Origin: Pedobacter sp. PF22-3
GTDB lineage: Bacteria; Bacteroidota; Bacteroidia; Sphingobacteriales; Sphingobacteriaceae
Reading direction: 5' to 3'
Length of the DNA: 64,000 nucleotides
NCBI RefSeq assembly: GCF_026239555.1
Contig: NZ_JAPIVP010000023.1
Span: forward strand, 1 to 64,000
Positions 37,201-46,082 of the stretch are shown piece by piece. The notes beneath the pieces were generated by a model. That model saw nothing but the letters and a program-made list of their open reading frames with translations. It was not told the origin of the DNA and did not search any database. The position numbers and the translations under genes are program-made. The stretch's first letter is position 1. Each line of letters begins with the position of its first letter.

Positions 37201-39630
37201 TTAAAAAGGCATCCCGATACCAAAGTTGTATTGTATAAAACGATAGGTATCAGGTCCGTGAGTGGCATTATAATTATTTTTGAAATCCCGTGCCCCAGAT
37301 AAAAACTTACTGATCACCCATTGATCCGATCCCACAAACTGAGGGTCTTTAAGCTTTAACCCCACATCAAACCTAAATACAAAATATTGCACGTCATATC
37401 TTAGTCCTACACCTGTTCCAACAGCTAGTTGTTGTGCTAATTTACTTAATCTAAATATGGTTTGTTCATCAAGTGTAGGATTGGAAACGAGAATTGATTC
37501 GCCTCTGCGCAGGTTCCATACATTGCCAATATCAACAAATGCTGCCCCTTTTAATGTTGCACCTAAAAACTTTTTGGCCACAGTAAAACGGTATTCAAAA
37601 TTGGTTTCAATCCGCATGGTTCCGAGCTGGTCAAGCCCAAAAAATGCCCTCCTCAGGGTATCACTCCTTAAAATACCTCTATCATAGTTTCCAGGTCCTA
37701 TGGTTCTTGCCTGCCAGGCCCTTATTCCGCTGGATCCACCAGCAAAAAACTGCTTTTCAAAGGGTATACCTGTCAATACTGAATTTCCGTATGCGTAAGC
37801 TACACCCGCATTTAAACGGGCAACAAACTGTTTCTCGCCCCCCAAATGTTTGTACCACCTCAGGTCGACTTCAGGGCGCATATATTGATTAAATGGCAAA
37901 CCGAATATTCTCGCAGGATTATTGTTTGCAGGATCACCTTTTTTGCCGGTTAATGCGGATATCCCCTGCAACATATTACCCGCTATATCCATTCCAGCCC
38001 TTAAATAAACAAAAGACCGGTATTCATTTAATTTATTTGCATTTAAGGTATAAGTATACTTCATCCCCAGTGTTAAATCTTTACGGCCTAACAACGTGGA
38101 ATAATAAAGGTTGTTCAATACGGTTTGCTGATCAACGTTAGGGTCTAAATAGCCAAAACGGTATTCGAAATTTAAAGGTGTAAAAGAGTGCAACTTAGAT
38201 TTGGTTTCAAACCAATCGTAAGTAATGGAGTTGATAAAAATCCTCCTTACCGAAACATCTTTCTGTAGCGCATAAATGTAGCTTGATGCAAAAGTAGTGT
38301 GTGGCATGCCATTACCACCCAAAACCGGATTGTAGAAAGGAATCATCAACCTTGGAACGGTAATACTCGAACTGATTGAAAAATCACGCTGATAAATGTC
38401 GCTAAAGGGTTTAGCACCATTACCAATTCTTGATTGCAAACCACCTTTTACCTGAAGTTCAAATCTTTCGGCTCCTCTAAAAATATTGTTATTGGTATAC
38501 GTATTTCCAATCGTAAAACCTACCGTACCGCCATTAAAAGGCACCTCTCCTTCCACGCGGTTACTCATCACCTTTTGTGGAATAAGCTGGATTACGGTGT
38601 TTATTTTGTTTGAGGTACTGTCTCTTCTGTAATAATCGATTTTTACATTTTTAAAAATATTGAGTTCATATAACCTATCGTAAGTAAGGTTTTCATTTCG
38701 GATATCATAAAGATCGCCCTCTTTCAGAAAATCATACCTTACAATGGGGTTTCTGCGGTAGCGTTTAGAAAAATCGGTGAATATGATACCGTTAACAGTG
38801 TCTTTATTGAGTTTATAACGTACCGAATCTGGAAAACCATCAGGATTAGGTGCGATGATCATATGGGTATATCCAATGTTGAACTGCTTATGTTCGCCAT
38901 CATTGGGATTAGCTACATTCAGGTTTAGGTCTATTTTATTGGTTTTAGAAGTGGGCTCTGCACCATACACGTCGAAATTAACGTAGGGTCTTAAGAAATA
39001 GAAATAGCCATTTTCCTTCATAATGCGGTAAATCTGCTCCCTTTCATACGTTAAAGAATCTTCATCATACTGCATCCCGGTATGTAAATGGGTTACCGCA
39101 GCCTTATTCGATTGGTAAAGGTTTTTAATATTTTTATTTGGTATCGAATCAGAAAGCTTATCAATAAAATAAGCAGGACCAGGTTTTGCCGTGAATACAA
39201 TTTCGGCCTTTTTATCTGCAACCTTTATCGCCGCTTTTACTTCGGCCCGGCGGTATCCCTTACTTTTTAAAAATTTCTGTATCTGTGTCCTGGAAATTTC
39301 AACCAATGTGCTATCCAAAATGGCTGGCGGTGTTCCAAACGGTTTAATATCACTGGTTTTATACCGGCCATCTTTGGTATTAAAAAAATTGTATAAAGGC
39401 ACATTGATACTCAATTTCGATGCCGGCCTGATGTCTTTCTGCACATAGTTATAAGCCTGTTCTTCAAATTTAGCATCAACACTATCAATAGTTACCTTTT
39501 TCACTATCGATTGATAGTCTGCAATGTACTTAGTTGATGAGCAGGCCTGAATTAAAACAATAATAAATAGTAATATTGCAGTGCTTTTCAGTTTAATATT
39601 TATTGAGTTTTGGTATGCTTTCAAAATCAC
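37201..39630 (-). CDS. tamL: TamL-like outer-membrane lipoprotein, BamA superfamily
   Basis: 809 residues. A lipoprotein signal with lipobox IQAC places the acylated cysteine at residue 30. Tandem POTRA-like segments cover about 35-400, and a C-terminal BamA-type beta-barrel (about 430-809) contains GGSSGIRAWQARTIGPG, the conserved lid-loop region. In Bacteroidota TamL replaces TamA and works with TamB in outer-membrane assembly; TamB is not in this window. The start is GTG at 39630 (or TTG at 39624), since no ATG is available, and this overlaps the start of the divergent methyltransferase gene. It converges exactly on the RNA ligase-like gene. Confidence 0.88.
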   Translation of the reverse strand: MILKAYQNSINIKLKSTAILLFIIVLIQACSSTKYIADYQSIVKKVTIDSVDAKFEEQAYNYVQKDIRPASKLSINVPLYNFFNTKDGRYKTSDIKPFGTPPAILDSTLVEISRTQIQKFLKSKGYRRAEVKAAIKVADKKAEIVFTAKPGPAYFIDKLSDSIPNKNIKNLYQSNKAAVTHLHTGMQYDEDSLTYEREQIYRIMKENGYFYFLRPYVNFDVYGAEPTSKTNKIDLNLNVANPNDGEHKQFNIGYTHMIIAPNPDGFPDSVRYKLNKDTVNGIIFTDFSKRYRRNPIVRYDFLKEGDLYDIRNENLTYDRLYELNIFKNVKIDYYRRDSTSNKINTVIQLIPQKVMSNRVEGEVPFNGGTVGFTIGNTYTNNNIFRGAERFELQVKGGLQSRIGNGAKPFSDIYQRDFSISSSITVPRLMIPFYNPVLGGNGMPHTTFASSYIYALQKDVSVRRIFINSITYDWFETKSKLHSFTPLNFEYRFGYLDPNVDQQTVLNNLYYSTLLGRKDLTLGMKYTYTLNANKLNEYRSFVYLRAGMDIAGNMLQGISALTGKKGDPANNNPARIFGLPFNQYMRPEVDLRWYKHLGGEKQFVARLNAGVAYAYGNSVLTGIPFEKQFFAGGSSGIRAWQARTIGPGNYDRGILRSDTLRRAFFGLDQLGTMRIETNFEYRFTVAKKFLGATLKGAAFVDIGNVWNLRRGESILVSNPTLDEQTIFRLSKLAQQLAVGTGVGLRYDVQYFVFRFDVGLKLKDPQFVGSDQWVISKFLSGARDFKNNYNATHGPDTYRFIQYNFGIGMPF

Positions 39631-40361
39631 AGATTAGTTTTATAAAATCGTTACATCAAAAAAAATATCGTAAAGAACATGGTTTGTTTATTGTTGAAGG
39701 TATAAAATCCATACAAGAATTTTTTCAATCAAGTTACCAGTTCCACACTATATTTTATAACAGCGAGCAATATCATTTGTTACCCAAATTGCCTGCAAAT
39801 ATAAACTTATTTGAAGTAAAGAACGCCGAATTAGAGAAGATTAGTACGCTGCAAACACCACAGGGCTTTTTAGCGCTTGTTCATATCCCCAAAAACAGGG
39901 AATTGGCACCGGAAGAGTTAAAAAATCAGTTTACTTTGGTATTAGATGGCGTTCAGGATCCGGGTAATATGGGCACCATTATCCGTACGGCAGATTGGTT
40001 TGGTTTTAAAAATATCATCTGTTCTCCAGACTGTGTAGAAATATTCAATCCGAAAACGGTACAGGCCACCATGGGCTCTTTGGCAAGGATAAATATCCAT
40101 GAAGCAGATTTACCCGTATTACTGGAGCATAATACCATTCCTGTATTTGGTGCATTATTAGATGGCGAATCTATTTACAAAACAAAATGGGGAACGGAAG
40201 GATTGGTAATATTAGGTAATGAAGGGAAGGGAATATCGGCAGAGGTGATCAAAAAAATAAATAAGCCGGTCACCATTCCGAGAGTTGGGCAAGCCGAATC
40301 GTTAAACGTAGCTGTAAGTGCTGCAATCTTTTGTGCTGAATTAGTGCGAGTTCGCAATTAA
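39615..40361 (+). CDS. TrmH/SpoU-family RNA 2'-O-methyltransferase
   Basis: Starting from the ATG at 39615 (MLSKSQISFIKSL) the protein has 248 residues; a TTG four codons upstream is less likely. The N-terminal substrate-binding domain (FIVEGIKSIQEF) is followed by the SPOUT catalytic domain with LDGVQDPGNMGTIIRTADWF, ILGNEGKGIS and IPRVGQAESLNVAVSAAI, the three SpoU motifs that form the S-adenosylmethionine knot. It probably methylates a ribose in rRNA or tRNA. It is divergent from tamL with overlapping start regions, so the two promoters must lie inside each other's coding sequence. Confidence 0.92.
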   Translation: MLSKSQISFIKSLHQKKYRKEHGLFIVEGIKSIQEFFQSSYQFHTIFYNSEQYHLLPKLPANINLFEVKNAELEKISTLQTPQGFLALVHIPKNRELAPEELKNQFTLVLDGVQDPGNMGTIIRTADWFGFKNIICSPDCVEIFNPKTVQATMGSLARINIHEADLPVLLEHNTIPVFGALLDGESIYKTKWGTEGLVILGNEGKGISAEVIKKINKPVTIPRVGQAESLNVAVSAAIFCAELVRVRN

Positions 40362-40384
40362 ATTAGATATTTATTTAAATAATG

Positions 40385-40415
40385 TTTGCGCGCTAACTAA
40401 TAATTGCTATTTTTG
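40385..40415 (+). promoter_or_regulatory. Bacteroidota-type promoter of the tRNA-Cys gene
   Basis: TTTG (40385-40388), a 19-base spacer and TATTTTTG (40408-40415) match the Bacteroidota -33/-7 consensus (TTTG, 19-21 bases, TAnnTTTG). Transcription would start close to 40421, about ten bases before the tRNA. The promoter may also serve the small gene that follows. Confidence 0.75.
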
Positions 40416-40430
40416 CAGCCTTGAATTTAA

Positions 40431-40504
40431 GGTCGAGTGGCCGAGTGGCTAGGCAGAGGTCTGCAAAACCTTCTACAGCGGTTCGAATCCGCTCTCGACC
40501 TCCA
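40431..40504 (+). tRNA. tRNA-Cys (anticodon GCA)
   Basis: The acceptor arms GGTCGAG (40431-40437) and CTCGACC (40494-40500) pair perfectly. The anticodon loop CTGCAAA carries GCA between GAGGT and ACCTT. The T arm is GCGG-TTCGAAT-CCGC. The discriminator T and an encoded CCA complete the 74-base gene. A small gene starts 35 bases downstream and probably shares the transcript. Confidence 0.95.
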
Positions 40505-40538
40505 TTTGTACAAATAAAATAATTAAAAGGTTATTACC

Positions 40539-40709
40539 ATGGCAGTTACCAGATTAAAAAGAAAAGACAGAAGAAATAAAAATACAGCTCACCAAGAGGT
40601 AGCATTTTTAAAAAGAGCAACTAACATCGAGTTAGGAAGTCGCTCTGCACAACCTAAAAACGATCAATTAGCTAAAAACAATGCTGTTTTAGCTGCTTTG
40701 GCAAAATAG
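40539..40709 (+). CDS. Small basic protein of 56 residues downstream of tRNA-Cys
   Basis: The 57-codon frame begins MAVTRLKRKDRRNKNTA and ends NNAVLAALAK. The first 15 residues carry eight lysines and arginines, which suggests nucleic-acid or ribosome contact. The composition, the ATG, the position after a strong promoter and tRNA, and an intrinsic terminator 30 bases past the stop all support a real gene. I do not recognise a named family. It was too short for a normal long-frame search. Confidence 0.8.
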   Translation: MAVTRLKRKDRRNKNTAHQEVAFLKRATNIELGSRSAQPKNDQLAKNNAVLAALAK

Positions 40710-40738
40710 TTTTTAGAAATTTCTTCTTTAAGAATTTA

Positions 40739-40770
40739 AAGCATCCTTCTGATCAAAGGATGCTTTTTTT
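40739..40770 (+). terminator. Intrinsic terminator of the tRNA-Cys / small-protein transcript
   Basis: A 9-bp stem, AAGCATCCT (40739-40747) and AGGATGCTT (40757-40765), with a 9-base loop is followed directly by a T-run, 30 bases after the small gene. Confidence 0.88.
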
Positions 40771-40831
40771 ATGCGTAGTGTTTTTGATACTTATAATATT
40801 AATTGTAATTACAGGCCTCTTTTTTTATTCA

Positions 40832-40938
40832 ATCGCATGCTGAACTTGTTTTACAAGTAGTGGTCGTATTTTCAATTGCCTTGTAGCTACTACGTGGTCA
40901 GCATCTTTCCTACAAGATAGACCCTGGAATAAATTACC
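40832..40938 (-). repeat. MITE-core fragment and adjoining palindrome before pyrD's end
   Basis: This partial reverse copy of the MITE-like family starts ATCGCATGCTGAACTTGTTT and runs through TAGCTACTACGTGGTCAGCA to CCCTGGAATAAATTAC. The outer 19-bp ends of the full element are missing. Bases from about 40939 to 41000 carry another palindrome type (GGCTCGGTTTACTGCGTACC and CGCTTCGCTACAGG). The stretch lies between the terminator and the converging pyrD gene. Confidence 0.6.
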
Positions 40939-41011
40939 TTCGGTGAACTCGCTTAAGGCTCGGTTTACTGCGTACCTTTCCGCTTCGCTACAGGTCAGGA
41001 TGACGAGTACA

Positions 41012-42040
41012 TTAAACCAGCTCTTTACAGATACTTTTAATCAATCCTGGTCCTTCGTAAATAAAACCAGTATATAACTGAATCAGACTGGCGCCTGCAT
41101 CCAGTTTCTCTTGCGCATCTTTGGCTGAGTGTATACCACCTACCCCAATAATCGGGAAAGCTTTATTTGATTTTTCTGAAAGATAACGGATCACTTCAGT
41201 TGAGCGTTCTTTTACTGGTTTTCCACTCAATCCGCCGGTTTCGGCTTTTAAATGCTGCTCTGTAGCCAGGTTTTCCCTGCTAATGGTGGTATTGGTGGCA
41301 ATAATGCCTGCAATTTTTGTTTCCGCAACAATTTCGATGATATCGTCTAGTTGTGCATCAGTTAAATCAGGTGCAATTTTTAACAAAATTGGGCGTGAAA
41401 TATCATTTTTACGATTGCGCTCCTGCAGGGTATTCAGAATTTTCTTCAGCGGTTCTTTTTCTTGCAATTCGCGTAAGCCTGGAGTATTTGGTGAGCTTAC
41501 ATTTACCACAAAATAATCTACCACATCAAAAAGACGGTCGAAACATTTAATGTAATCGCTTACCGCATCTTCATTAGGCGTAGCCTTATTTTTACCGATA
41601 TTTCCACCTACAACAATATCAGGATGTTTATCTTTTAGCAGACGCAAGCGTTCTGCCATCACATCTACACCCTTGTTGTTAAAGCCCATTCTGTTGATTA
41701 AGGCTTCATCGTTAGGTAAACGGAACATACGCGGTTTATCATTTCCGGGCTGAGGCATTGGTGTTACCGTACCTACTTCAATAAATCCAAAACCTAAATT
41801 ACTGAGCGGCTCTACGTATTCGCCATTTTTATCAAACCCAGCGGCCAAACCAACAGGATTTCTGAATTTTATCCCAAAAACCTCGCGTTCCAAGCCTTTA
41901 ATGTGCACATCAAAACTGCTACGGATAATGGTTTTACCTAGTGGAAAATTATCATTAAACCATTTTAGCCGCTTGACCACAAAATAATGTACGTTTTCAG
42001 GATCAAATTTGAAGAATATTGGTTTAATAAGGCGATACAT
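41012..42040 (-). CDS. pyrD: Dihydroorotate dehydrogenase (quinone), class 2
   Basis: 342 residues, the usual class 2 length. It oxidises dihydroorotate to orotate in pyrimidine synthesis at the membrane, passing electrons to quinone. Visible motifs are an N-terminal hydrophobic/amphipathic membrane-binding segment; the FMN-barrel motif [37 protein letters not shown], which holds the class 2 catalytic serine; IIATNTT; and [11 protein letters not shown] with [13 protein letters not shown]. It is a single gene with a repeat-rich 3' flank. A class 1 enzyme would have a cysteine in place of the serine. Confidence 0.96.
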   Translation of the reverse strand: MYRLIKPIFFKFDPENVHYFVVKRLKWFNDNFPLGKTIIRSSFDVHIKGLEREVFGIKFRNPVGLAAGFDKNGEYVEPLSNLGFGFIEVGTVTPMPQPGNDKPRMFRLPNDEALINRMGFNNKGVDVMAERLRLLKDKHPDIVVGGNIGKNKATPNEDAVSDYIKCFDRLFDVVDYFVVNVSSPNTPGLRELQEKEPLKKILNTLQERNRKNDISRPILLKIAPDLTDAQLDDIIEIVAETKIAGIIATNTTISRENLATEQHLKAETGGLSGKPVKERSTEVIRYLSEKSNKAFPIIGVGGIHSAKDAQEKLDAGASLIQLYTGFIYEGPGLIKSICKELV

Positions 42041-42175
42041 GCCACGAAGATAAGAACTTAATGGGAAAAAGGAAAATGGGACAATTTTCAGTTATCAATT
42101 TTCAGTAACCAATTAACTAATGATTAATGAACCAATGAACAACTAAACTTCTCATCCATTTTCCTTTCCATCATT

Positions 42176-42826
42176 CTAATATGCTGCCGTAAACTGCTCC
42201 TGGTGGTGCGCATTATTTTCCAGCTCATCAGCAATTACAATCGCTAAATCTTCTACCGATAAAATAGAACGGCCTTCTTCATTAAAAACCGGACTTGTTT
42301 TACCTAAACGATATTTCCCGGTACGGCCAGTCGTAATGCCTGGATGCATCTCAATTGCCGGACTAAAAAATAACCAGTCTAATTCTTTCTCTTGTTTCAG
42401 CGTGTTAAAATAATCCCTTACTGCAGTTGCGCCTGGTTTGATTTCGGCAGGAAAATTTGGTCCATCTACAACCTGCTGACCATCAATCTGCAATGTACCC
42501 GCTCCACCAATAAAAATATAACGTTTAACACCAGATGCTTTTACTGCAGCCTGAATGGCGTTTGCGCCCTCTACAGTATCATTGTATAAATTAGGATTGG
42601 TCCACCCCGCGTTAAAAGCACTTACTACAGCGTCAGCGCCTGCTAAAACTGCTGCTAATTTTTCAGTATCCAAAACATCTACCGAAACCTTACTTACTTT
42701 TTCATCAGTGCTTCCAATCTTGTCGGTATCTCGCGCAATGGCAATCACATCATTTCCACGGCTTACCAGTTCGTTTAAAATCGCTTTGCCTACAAATCCA
42801 GAGGCGCCTATCAATGCTACTTTCAT
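42176..42826 (-). CDS. NAD(P)-binding Rossmann-fold reductase (atypical SDR)
   Basis: 216 residues with an N-terminal dinucleotide-binding motif GASGFVGKAIL and a compact Rossmann fold like NmrA/YwnB-type reductases. No Tyr-xxx-Lys catalytic pair is obvious, so it is an atypical SDR. Substrate unknown; such proteins are often redox- or stress-linked. It lies 71 bases downstream of an Rrf2-type regulator on the same strand, which very probably controls it. Confidence 0.82.
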   Translation of the reverse strand: MKVALIGASGFVGKAILNELVSRGNDVIAIARDTDKIGSTDEKVSKVSVDVLDTEKLAAVLAGADAVVSAFNAGWTNPNLYNDTVEGANAIQAAVKASGVKRYIFIGGAGTLQIDGQQVVDGPNFPAEIKPGATAVRDYFNTLKQEKELDWLFFSPAIEMHPGITTGRTGKYRLGKTSPVFNEEGRSILSVEDLAIVIADELENNAHHQEQFTAAY

Positions 42827-42897
42827 GTTATTTAATTTTTAATTTATGTATCTATTTAAATTGTAATGTTTTTTATTACAGTTATATGCAAAAAAAA

Positions 42898-43311
42898 TTA
42901 TTCAAATTTCGAAGCAAAATCTTCCAAAGTTTGTTTTGACAAATTTGTAATCAGCGCACGCTCTGCAGCGCTGTACAGACTATCTAAATGTTGATTGATC
43001 TGCCTGCCAATCGGACATTTAGGATTCGGTTCATTTTTATGCTGCCCCAATAACATATTACCGCTTCTAACCGACTGATAGACTTCGCCCAGATTGATAT
43101 CTTTGGCATTTTTAGCCAGAAACGAACCTCCACCCTTACCTTCCTTACTCTCCACAAAACCATGTTTACGTAAATTCATGATTTCTTTGCGTATTAAAAC
43201 AGGGTTAACATTAATACTTCCGGCCAGAAATGCTGAACTCACAACACTACCTTTCGCCTCATTTAATAAGGTTAAAATGTGTAAGGCAATCGGAAACCTG
43301 CTCGTGCTCAT
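42898..43311 (-). CDS. Rrf2-family transcriptional regulator
   Basis: The ATG at 43311 (MSTSRFPIALHIL) matches the family start; the frame upstream to 43338 adds nine unlikely residues. It has 137 residues. The winged-helix DNA-binding domain contains VNPVLIRKEIMNLRKHGFV, and the wing is KGKGGGSFLA. Only one cysteine (in PNPKCPIG) remains where [Fe-S]-sensing members have three, so it is more like the YwnA type than IscR. It probably controls its own transcript and the Rossmann reductase that follows. Confidence 0.88.
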   Translation of the reverse strand: MSTSRFPIALHILTLLNEAKGSVVSSAFLAGSINVNPVLIRKEIMNLRKHGFVESKEGKGGGSFLAKNAKDINLGEVYQSVRSGNMLLGQHKNEPNPKCPIGRQINQHLDSLYSAAERALITNLSKQTLEDFASKFE

Positions 43312-43477
43312 TCTGTAATTATTTTTATTACAGTACAAAAATAAGAAGGTTTTACTAAAATCAGAATTTATTTTACATTTTCTAATAAACCATTCGTTGC
43401 TACGTTCAGGAGACCGTTTTTCCTATTTGACTTTCCCCCTGAAAAAAGCCTTTAAATTTCGTACTTTTGCAGCCGAA

Positions 43478-45385
43478 ATGATTTCAATAAATAATTTAAC
43501 TTTCCTGATTGGCTCAAGGGCCTTATACGACGACGCAAACTGGCACATCAAACCTGGCGATAGAGCTGGTTTAATTGGCGCCAATGGCACAGGAAAATCA
43601 ACACTTTTAAAAATAATTGTAGGCGAGTACGCACCGAGTTCGGGTACGGTTTCCATGTCTAAAGACCTGAAAATTGGCTACTTAAACCAGGATTTACTTT
43701 CTTACGATTCGCACCATAGCATTTTGCACGTGGCCATGGAAGCTTTTGAACGCCAAAACCAGTTGCATGATGAAATTGAGGAACTGCTTAAAAAAATCGA
43801 AACGGATTATAGTGAAGAGGTTTTATTTAAATTAAGCGATAAACAGCAAGAGTTTGAAGCTTTAGATGGTTACAACATCGAATATAGGGCAAATGAAATT
43901 CTGGCTGGTTTGGGTTTTAGTACGGCAGATCAGTTACGACCGTTAAATACCTTTTCAGGGGGCTGGCGGATGCGGGTAATGCTCGCTAAAATCTTGTTGC
44001 AAACTCCTGATATCTTATTGCTGGATGAGCCTACCAACCACATGGATTTACCTTCCATTAAATGGTTGGAAAACTATTTAATGGGCTTTGAAGGTGCCAT
44101 TGTAATTGTATCTCACGATAGGTATTTCTTAGATAAGATTGTAAACCGTACGGTCGAATCGCGTAAGGGCAAGTTAACCGTATATGCAGGCAACTATAGC
44201 TTCTATGTGGAAGAAAAAGCCTTACGTGGCGAAATCCAAAAGGGTGAATTTAAAAATCAACAGGCCAAAATTAAACAGGAAGAACGTTTAATTGAGCGTT
44301 TTAAAGCAAAGGCGAGCAAGGCTAAAATGGCTCAATCGCGGATGAAAGCTTTAGACAAGATGGAGCGTATTGATGATGTTGATGATGATAACCCAACCGT
44401 AAATTTTGCTTTCAAATTCTCTAAACCATCAGGCAGGCACGTGGTGCGGATAGAGCATGCCAATAAGAGTTATCCAAATGTGCATATTTTAGACGATGCT
44501 GAGGGTGTAATTGAAAAAGGCGATAAAATTGCCTTGATCGGTGCCAACGGTAAGGGTAAATCTACTTTATTGAGAATGATTGCCGGAACTGAAAAATTTG
44601 AAGGTTTCTGCGAAACGGGTCATAATGTAACCACCACTTTCTTTGCGCAGCACCAATTAGAGTCGCTGCATTTAGAAAATTCTATTTTAGAAGAATTACA
44701 GGCATTCGCGCCAAAACATAGCGATACCGAATTACGGAGTATTTTAGGTTGTTTCCTTTTTACGGGCGATGATGTTTTCAAAAAGATCAAAGTGCTTTCC
44801 GGAGGAGAAAAATCGCGTGTGGCCCTGGCTAAATCTTTAACAACAGATTCTAACTTCCTGATCCTGGATGAGCCTACCAACCACCTGGATATCCAATCGG
44901 TAAACATCCTGATCCAAGCATTAGACCAATTTGAAGGTACTTTTATTGCCGTATCTCACGATAGGTATTTCTTAGACAATGTGGCCAACAAAATCTGGTT
45001 TATAGAAGGCGGAAAAATTAAACAATACCCTGGTACTTATGCCGAATATGAGGAATGGAATAGCAAAAGGGTAATTCCTGCACCTAAACCTATTCCGGTT
45101 AAAATGCCAGAAAAACCAAAAGAAGAACCAAAACCAATTACGCCCAATACGGCGAACCATTTGAAAAAGCTCAATGACGAACTGCAAAAAACAGAAAAAT
45201 TGATTACCGAACTGGAGCAGAACGTTAAAAACATTGAAGCAGAACTGGCAGATGAAAATATTTACGCTAAAGCCGATAAATTAGCAGAAGCCAACAAACG
45301 TTATTTAGCAACTAAACAAGAGTTAGATAACAGCCAAAGTAAATGGGAAAGTTTAGCTGCTGAGATTATGGAGCTGGAGGGTTAG
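43478..45385 (+). CDS. ABC-F family ATPase
   Basis: The start at 43478 (MISINNLTFLIG) gives 635 residues; the frame to 43397 is only leader. Two ABC domains are present: Walker A GANGTGKST and GANGKGKST, signatures SGGWRMRVML and LSGGEKSRVAL, and Walker B LLLDEPTNHMDL and LILDEPTNHLDI. There are no membrane segments. The linker between the domains is the ABC-F interdomain helix pair, and a C-terminal coiled coil covers the last 80 residues. ABC-F proteins act on the ribosome, in translation quality control or antibiotic protection; this layout fits the housekeeping Uup/YheS type. TACTTTTG at 43462-43469 is a candidate -7 element with a leader of only about ten bases. Confidence 0.92.
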   Translation: MISINNLTFLIGSRALYDDANWHIKPGDRAGLIGANGTGKSTLLKIIVGEYAPSSGTVSMSKDLKIGYLNQDLLSYDSHHSILHVAMEAFERQNQLHDEIEELLKKIETDYSEEVLFKLSDKQQEFEALDGYNIEYRANEILAGLGFSTADQLRPLNTFSGGWRMRVMLAKILLQTPDILLLDEPTNHMDLPSIKWLENYLMGFEGAIVIVSHDRYFLDKIVNRTVESRKGKLTVYAGNYSFYVEEKALRGEIQKGEFKNQQAKIKQEERLIERFKAKASKAKMAQSRMKALDKMERIDDVDDDNPTVNFAFKFSKPSGRHVVRIEHANKSYPNVHILDDAEGVIEKGDKIALIGANGKGKSTLLRMIAGTEKFEGFCETGHNVTTTFFAQHQLESLHLENSILEELQAFAPKHSDTELRSILGCFLFTGDDVFKKIKVLSGGEKSRVALAKSLTTDSNFLILDEPTNHLDIQSVNILIQALDQFEGTFIAVSHDRYFLDNVANKIWFIEGGKIKQYPGTYAEYEEWNSKRVIPAPKPIPVKMPEKPKEEPKPITPNTANHLKKLNDELQKTEKLITELEQNVKNIEAELADENIYAKADKLAEANKRYLATKQELDNSQSKWESLAAEIMELEG

Positions 45386-46082
45386 TTTTAATGTGCAGTC
45401 AGATGTTACCACCTGACTGTTAAGTGATCCTTAGAAAATCCAAAAAATAGAATTTGAATGCAAATTAAGATCAGTGTCAGATAGTAATATCTGACACCAC
45501 GAGAAAAGCATATTAAGGCCACAGAAATGCTGTGGCCTTTTGTTGCCACGGAAGCGCAGAAACACAGAAGAAGGTTTTTGTTGTTAGAATCCACTAGCTC
45601 GGTCGTCATTGCGAGGAGGAACGACGAAGCAATCTTTCATGCTAGCAATTCTTGCTATGAATTTTTGTTCAATAATTTTTGCCACGGAGACACAGAAACA
45701 CGGAGAATAATATTTCAGGCTATATCATACTGAGGCACGAAGCATCTGCAACTCAGGTGTGCAGCCTGATGTTACCATCTGGCTGATGCATTATATTTAA
45801 TCGGAGAGTTGTCAACTTTCAGGCCACCTCACTATTCAAGTTGACAACTCTGAACAAATCAAACTTCCATGAAAAAGATTTCTCCGCTACGGTCGAGATG
45901 ACGACCCAAGAGAAATACAAAACTCAGACAAAAAATCTTTCGTGTTAATACGCGCATCTGTGGTATATTGTCAAAAACCTGGTGATGGCGTGTCAGATAG
46001 TAATATCTAACACCACAGCTATCCTTGACAACCATCCAACAACTCCATTTTGTCCCTTCCCAATAAAACTTTACTTTTAGCC
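45386..46082. other. Long repeat-rich intergenic region
   Basis: No gene is seen. The region contains: three short REP-like palindromes (about 45396-45419, 45473-45497, 45988-46012) and a weaker one near 45763-45784; a terminator-like hairpin (45515-45539); two CCACGGA-GACACAGAAACACGGA-type repeats near 45545 and 45679; a partial copy of the 97-bp palindrome at about 45604-45660; and a 14-bp perfect inverted repeat at 45805-45818 and 45838-45851. The promoter for the plug-protein gene is presumably in the last hundred bases. Confidence 0.6.
45515..45543 (+). terminator. Terminator-like hairpin downstream of the ABC-F gene
   Basis: A perfect 10-bp stem, AAGGCCACAG (45515-45524) and CTGTGGCCTT (45530-45539), with a 5-base loop and a short T-run follows 130 bases after the ABC-F stop codon. 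The distance is longer than usual, with two REP-like palindromes in between. Confidence 0.6.

Noticed and set aside
45386-46020. CRISPR array in the repeat-rich gap
   Set aside because: Repeats are palindromes of several unrelated families with irregular spacing; there are no regular spacers and no cas genes.
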